Shown piece after piece: positions 63,701 to 64,000 of a stretch of DNA of 64,000 nucleotides. A program made the translations under genes and the position numbers. Each line of letters opens with the position of its first letter. Within the stretch, counting starts at the first letter, position 1. The notes below the pieces were generated by a model. The model saw only the letters and a list, made by a program, of their open reading frames with translations, was not told the DNA's origin and made no database searches. Source of the stretch: a bacterium (lineage in GTDB: Bacteria > Planctomycetota > Planctomycetia > Pirellulales > Pirellulaceae). Location of the stretch: contig WGNR01000017.1 of assembly GCA_016124445.1 (NCBI GenBank), positions 1-64,000 on the forward strand. The letters are read 5' to 3'.

Positions 63701-64000
63701 AGGTTCGTATCGCCACTGACCATGATGTTCTCGCCGGTAGTTACCTGCGAGATCGAACCGCTGGCGGTCACGTCAAGATTGGCTGCATCGATGGCACCGA
63801 GCAGAATGCTTCCCACGGTCGATTTGAGCGTAATGTTTTGCCCGGTGGCATCGACCTGTCCGCCGAAGCTGTTGCCACTGGCATCCATGACGATATTGCC
63901 GGAAGCGGTCGACGTCAGCTTAGTCGTCGAACTTACCAGCAGGCTCCCGCCAGCAGTTACCTGGGTAATGGAATCCTGGGCACTAATTGCAAGTGTCGAT
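57712..64000 (-). CDS. Giant beta-repeat surface protein, 5' end outside window
   Basis: The frame is open to the right edge, giving about 2095 residues here; the N-terminus and any signal peptide lie beyond the window. Most of it is Ser/Thr/Gly/Asp-rich strand repeats of the type ITQLSDELKVTG and GNVYLSS, as in filamentous-haemagglutinin-like right-handed beta-helices. Five 119-residue tandem repeats occupy 60646-62430. The C-terminal 350 residues are different: globular beta sequence (YIIATLGATGELDFRVV, EFVRPSNPITTNSPVLP), an acidic linker, then a hydrophobic helix (GAMIGGAALMAAIAVQG) and a basic end (RLRRRVRKWL), suggesting a membrane anchor with a cytoplasmic tail. There is no autotransporter barrel or sorting motif. 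It is probably a large adhesin or cell-surface fibre. Confidence 0.75.
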   Translation of the reverse strand, partial: STLAISAQDSITQVTAGGSLLVSSTTKLTSTASGNIVMDASGNSFGGQVDATGQNITLKSTVGSILLGAIDAANLDVTASGSISQVTTGENIMVSGDTNLTLTASGDIDLQYGANDFAGSITVGGANFLNNFYLRNDNTTAAIPNSKTGTELTDQFASGSMTNISLLFQNAPALALPELKILGDLKILASGNVTQTGKIEIGGITDVTVSAGSFVILNNAMNNFVGAVSVDEITGTGKTGSVSIVDSAGNLVIGKIRAFSIYAETTGNITQTSDAIWVTAGATFVVGDSQDVTLDAANQFGSLVSVSSSVNRAGNVVINDSDTGLILGSIVATTLQASSAGAMSQVAAGIDVSQTSQFVSSDTSSILLNSTNNNFGGAVSASGKTGANVATTIVDGNGNLLLDEITTASLDVTSAGAILQTTTGLNVSGTSKFTSADNAAITLNTSTANKFGTVWASGASGAAGAVDIRDSDGDLQLGGIDATTLNVTSAGAISQTSDGIVVSGLATFVAATDKNVLLSDTSNEFGSIGVQGTGGTAAGNVKIYDSTGDLELEGFIVDTLTATTAGSLSQGTGTSINATVSGTSFVDLKAGSTMKLRGIVTPTLDLTAGGDITQLSDELKVTGLTTVEVANGKNVYLSSTTNEFGSIGVQGTGGTAAGIVEIYDNSGDLELEDFIVDTLTATTVGALSQGTGTSVNATVSGTSFVDLKSGSTMMLRGIVTPTLDLTAGDDITQLSDELKVTGMTTVEVATGKNVYLSSITNEFGSIGVQGTGGTAAGNAKIYDSTGDLELKDFIVDTLTVKTVGALSQALGTSIDATATANSFVDLTSGSTMMLRGIVTPMLNLTAGGDITQLSDELKVTGLTTVEVATGKNVYLSSVTNEFGSIGVQGTGGTAAGIVEIYDNAGSLELEDVIVDTLTATTVGSLSQGTGTSINATVSGTSFVDLKSGGTMKLRGIVTPTLDLTAGDDITQLSDELKVTGLTTVEVATGKNVHLSSTTNEFGSIGVQGTGGTAAGIVEIYDSAGDLELEGFIVDTLTATTVGGLSQGLGTSIDATVSGTSFVDLKSGGTMMLRGIVTPTLNLTAGDDITQLSDELKVTQGTSVEVAASKNVTLTSVTNQFGWISVVGTGNTLAGDVSIYDVDSISLRDIHSETLLVTAGGDVTQPSDGNSELIVTGQTIIQLTAPGQIDLQYGDNVIDGPFSVELSSLTDLTNFYLRNLGNDPIIFEDGGSGIPGDDLPAALAGGSVNNVTLDLPNDQALALPKISILNDLNVIVAGALTQIGDMSVGNDASFTAGSITLADVNNLLVTNHAGFIVSSGELNVGVDVTSPDQFARGTDASSTSSMGTVTFSAAGQHVTISEDDASGIDLVGNSTAKSLALTSTTTIENQAGSGLSVADLASLKAAGAVSLTGKVDLRMLYADAASVTIDEGADTNGLTILDGSMANNSGSFDVRTAGHIVQVNDFRQSNPGATNITAGDALFVTTDGGIVLTSLAVDVLAASTDGVPINVTPGLVVDLSAAGINVSDGFGGTISTDVIDPLLPDENSDQYAASAQANAFAPGVGENYSIVVVNQGDLTIGRVDSTFGDGSFVNGIVTQQSEAGHVFVRTLAGGNLTFGSVASSPVVVDLANSGVITALAGGDLQILTGFELHSSATNQTDPTVQDLFAVVMTTQDLVETLSPNAADQLFQIIDSLPNEGPIYVRIPGTVATYLLATNANFNAEATYIIATLGATGELDFRVVTNWGDGTTADTRTFAAPISTDTPIDHTYSTQFAVANPSVIVTVNAYNSPQINLYENVGTANEQNLNVVVDQFKFFFNSVLFARYVPVEFVRPSNPITTNSPVLPVQYVPYGTVTEIAGSSRSATQIDGVTVVEVDPKNLAQIGDAIELGDEFMTLDAVKELIQEGDQFPPGLYRISIIYPGVDKPQVYYFWKKDRPIPFDLFSENGNSAEPNEADAVEVASSAEEIWQQQYEKWFSDPGQADAGDTDDDGLTVDQPPIPIPSDNDILVQRTATIDLREIDRLTKQLRTRHSKVGENLRGAMIGGAALMAAIAVQGKQDEEEPADADQEENRPTPEDLDDKTLNRLRRRVRKWL
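60646..62430 (-). repeat. Five tandem 357-bp repeats coding 119 residues each
   Basis: Landmarks such as EFGSIGVQGTGGTAAG recur every 357 bp (complementary sequence near 60976, 61332, 61689, 62046 and 62403), giving five full units. Peptide identity between units is very high; nucleotide differences are mainly at third positions. Each unit carries GVQGTGGTAAG, GDLELE, VDTLTATT, LSQGTGTS, ATVSGTSFVDL, MLRGIVTPTLDLTAG and ITQLSDELKVTG. Diverged flanking units continue on both sides. Confidence 0.92.

Overview
The window looks like a planctomycete chromosome, most likely a Pirellulaceae relative of Blastopirellula, Bremerella or Rhodopirellula. This rests on the mix of families: a ThuA/PVC-type dehydrogenase with HEAT repeats and cytochrome c, an SHD1-domain secreted protein, a NagB-LmbE fusion, a zinc-ribbon Ser/Thr kinase with WD40 repeats, a bacterial deoxyhypusine-synthase homologue, and heptose-based LPS genes. 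No tRNA, rRNA or CRISPR array was seen.

Layout. 1-450: the C-terminus of an IS110-type transposase, then a 139-bp palindromic unit in tandem. 0.6-4.3 kb: an NtrB/NtrC-like two-component pair convergent with lexA. 4.5-11.4 kb: a lone Flp pilin, a NagB-deacetylase fusion and a 1476-aa PVC mosaic protein. 11.5-13 kb: a solitary membrane-fusion protein and rpsR. 13-19.7 kb: a probable operon of thioesterase, prenyltransferase-beta-like protein, LolD-type ATPase, FtsX/MacB-type permease, a small membrane protein and a short helical protein. 19.8-22.4 kb: hldE and a heptosyltransferase for LPS core. 22.4-32 kb: BON protein, cysC, an acyl-CoA-dehydrogenase-like protein, an alpha-glucan phosphorylase, an SHD1 protein, a DUF456 protein and a deoxyhypusine-synthase-like enzyme.

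32-57.5 kb is the most unusual part. It is a type VI secretion-like accessory island holding Hcp and VgrG but none of the sheath, baseplate or membrane-complex genes. Around them lie two very large single-pass membrane proteins, each with a degenerate caspase-like domain (the catalytic Cys position is Gly in both), one of them also carrying a vWA domain. A Cys-rich lipoprotein sits between the two giants. There are also a methyltransferase of the protein-lysine type, two paralogous FHA proteins with a related C-terminal domain that by eye resembles DUF4123 VgrG adaptors, and a transmembrane Ser/Thr kinase whose linker carries about eight repeated T-[I/L/M] peptides. My reading, which is inference, is a phosphothreonine-controlled contractile secretion or surface-assembly module with planctomycete-specific membrane parts.

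57.7-64 kb: a giant beta-repeat surface protein on the minus strand, open at the window edge, with five 119-residue tandem repeats and a C-terminal membrane anchor.

All assignments were made by reading motifs; no database search was run. Several starts were moved from the longest reading frame to an internal codon on the basis of Shine-Dalgarno sites or conserved N-termini, and this is stated where done.
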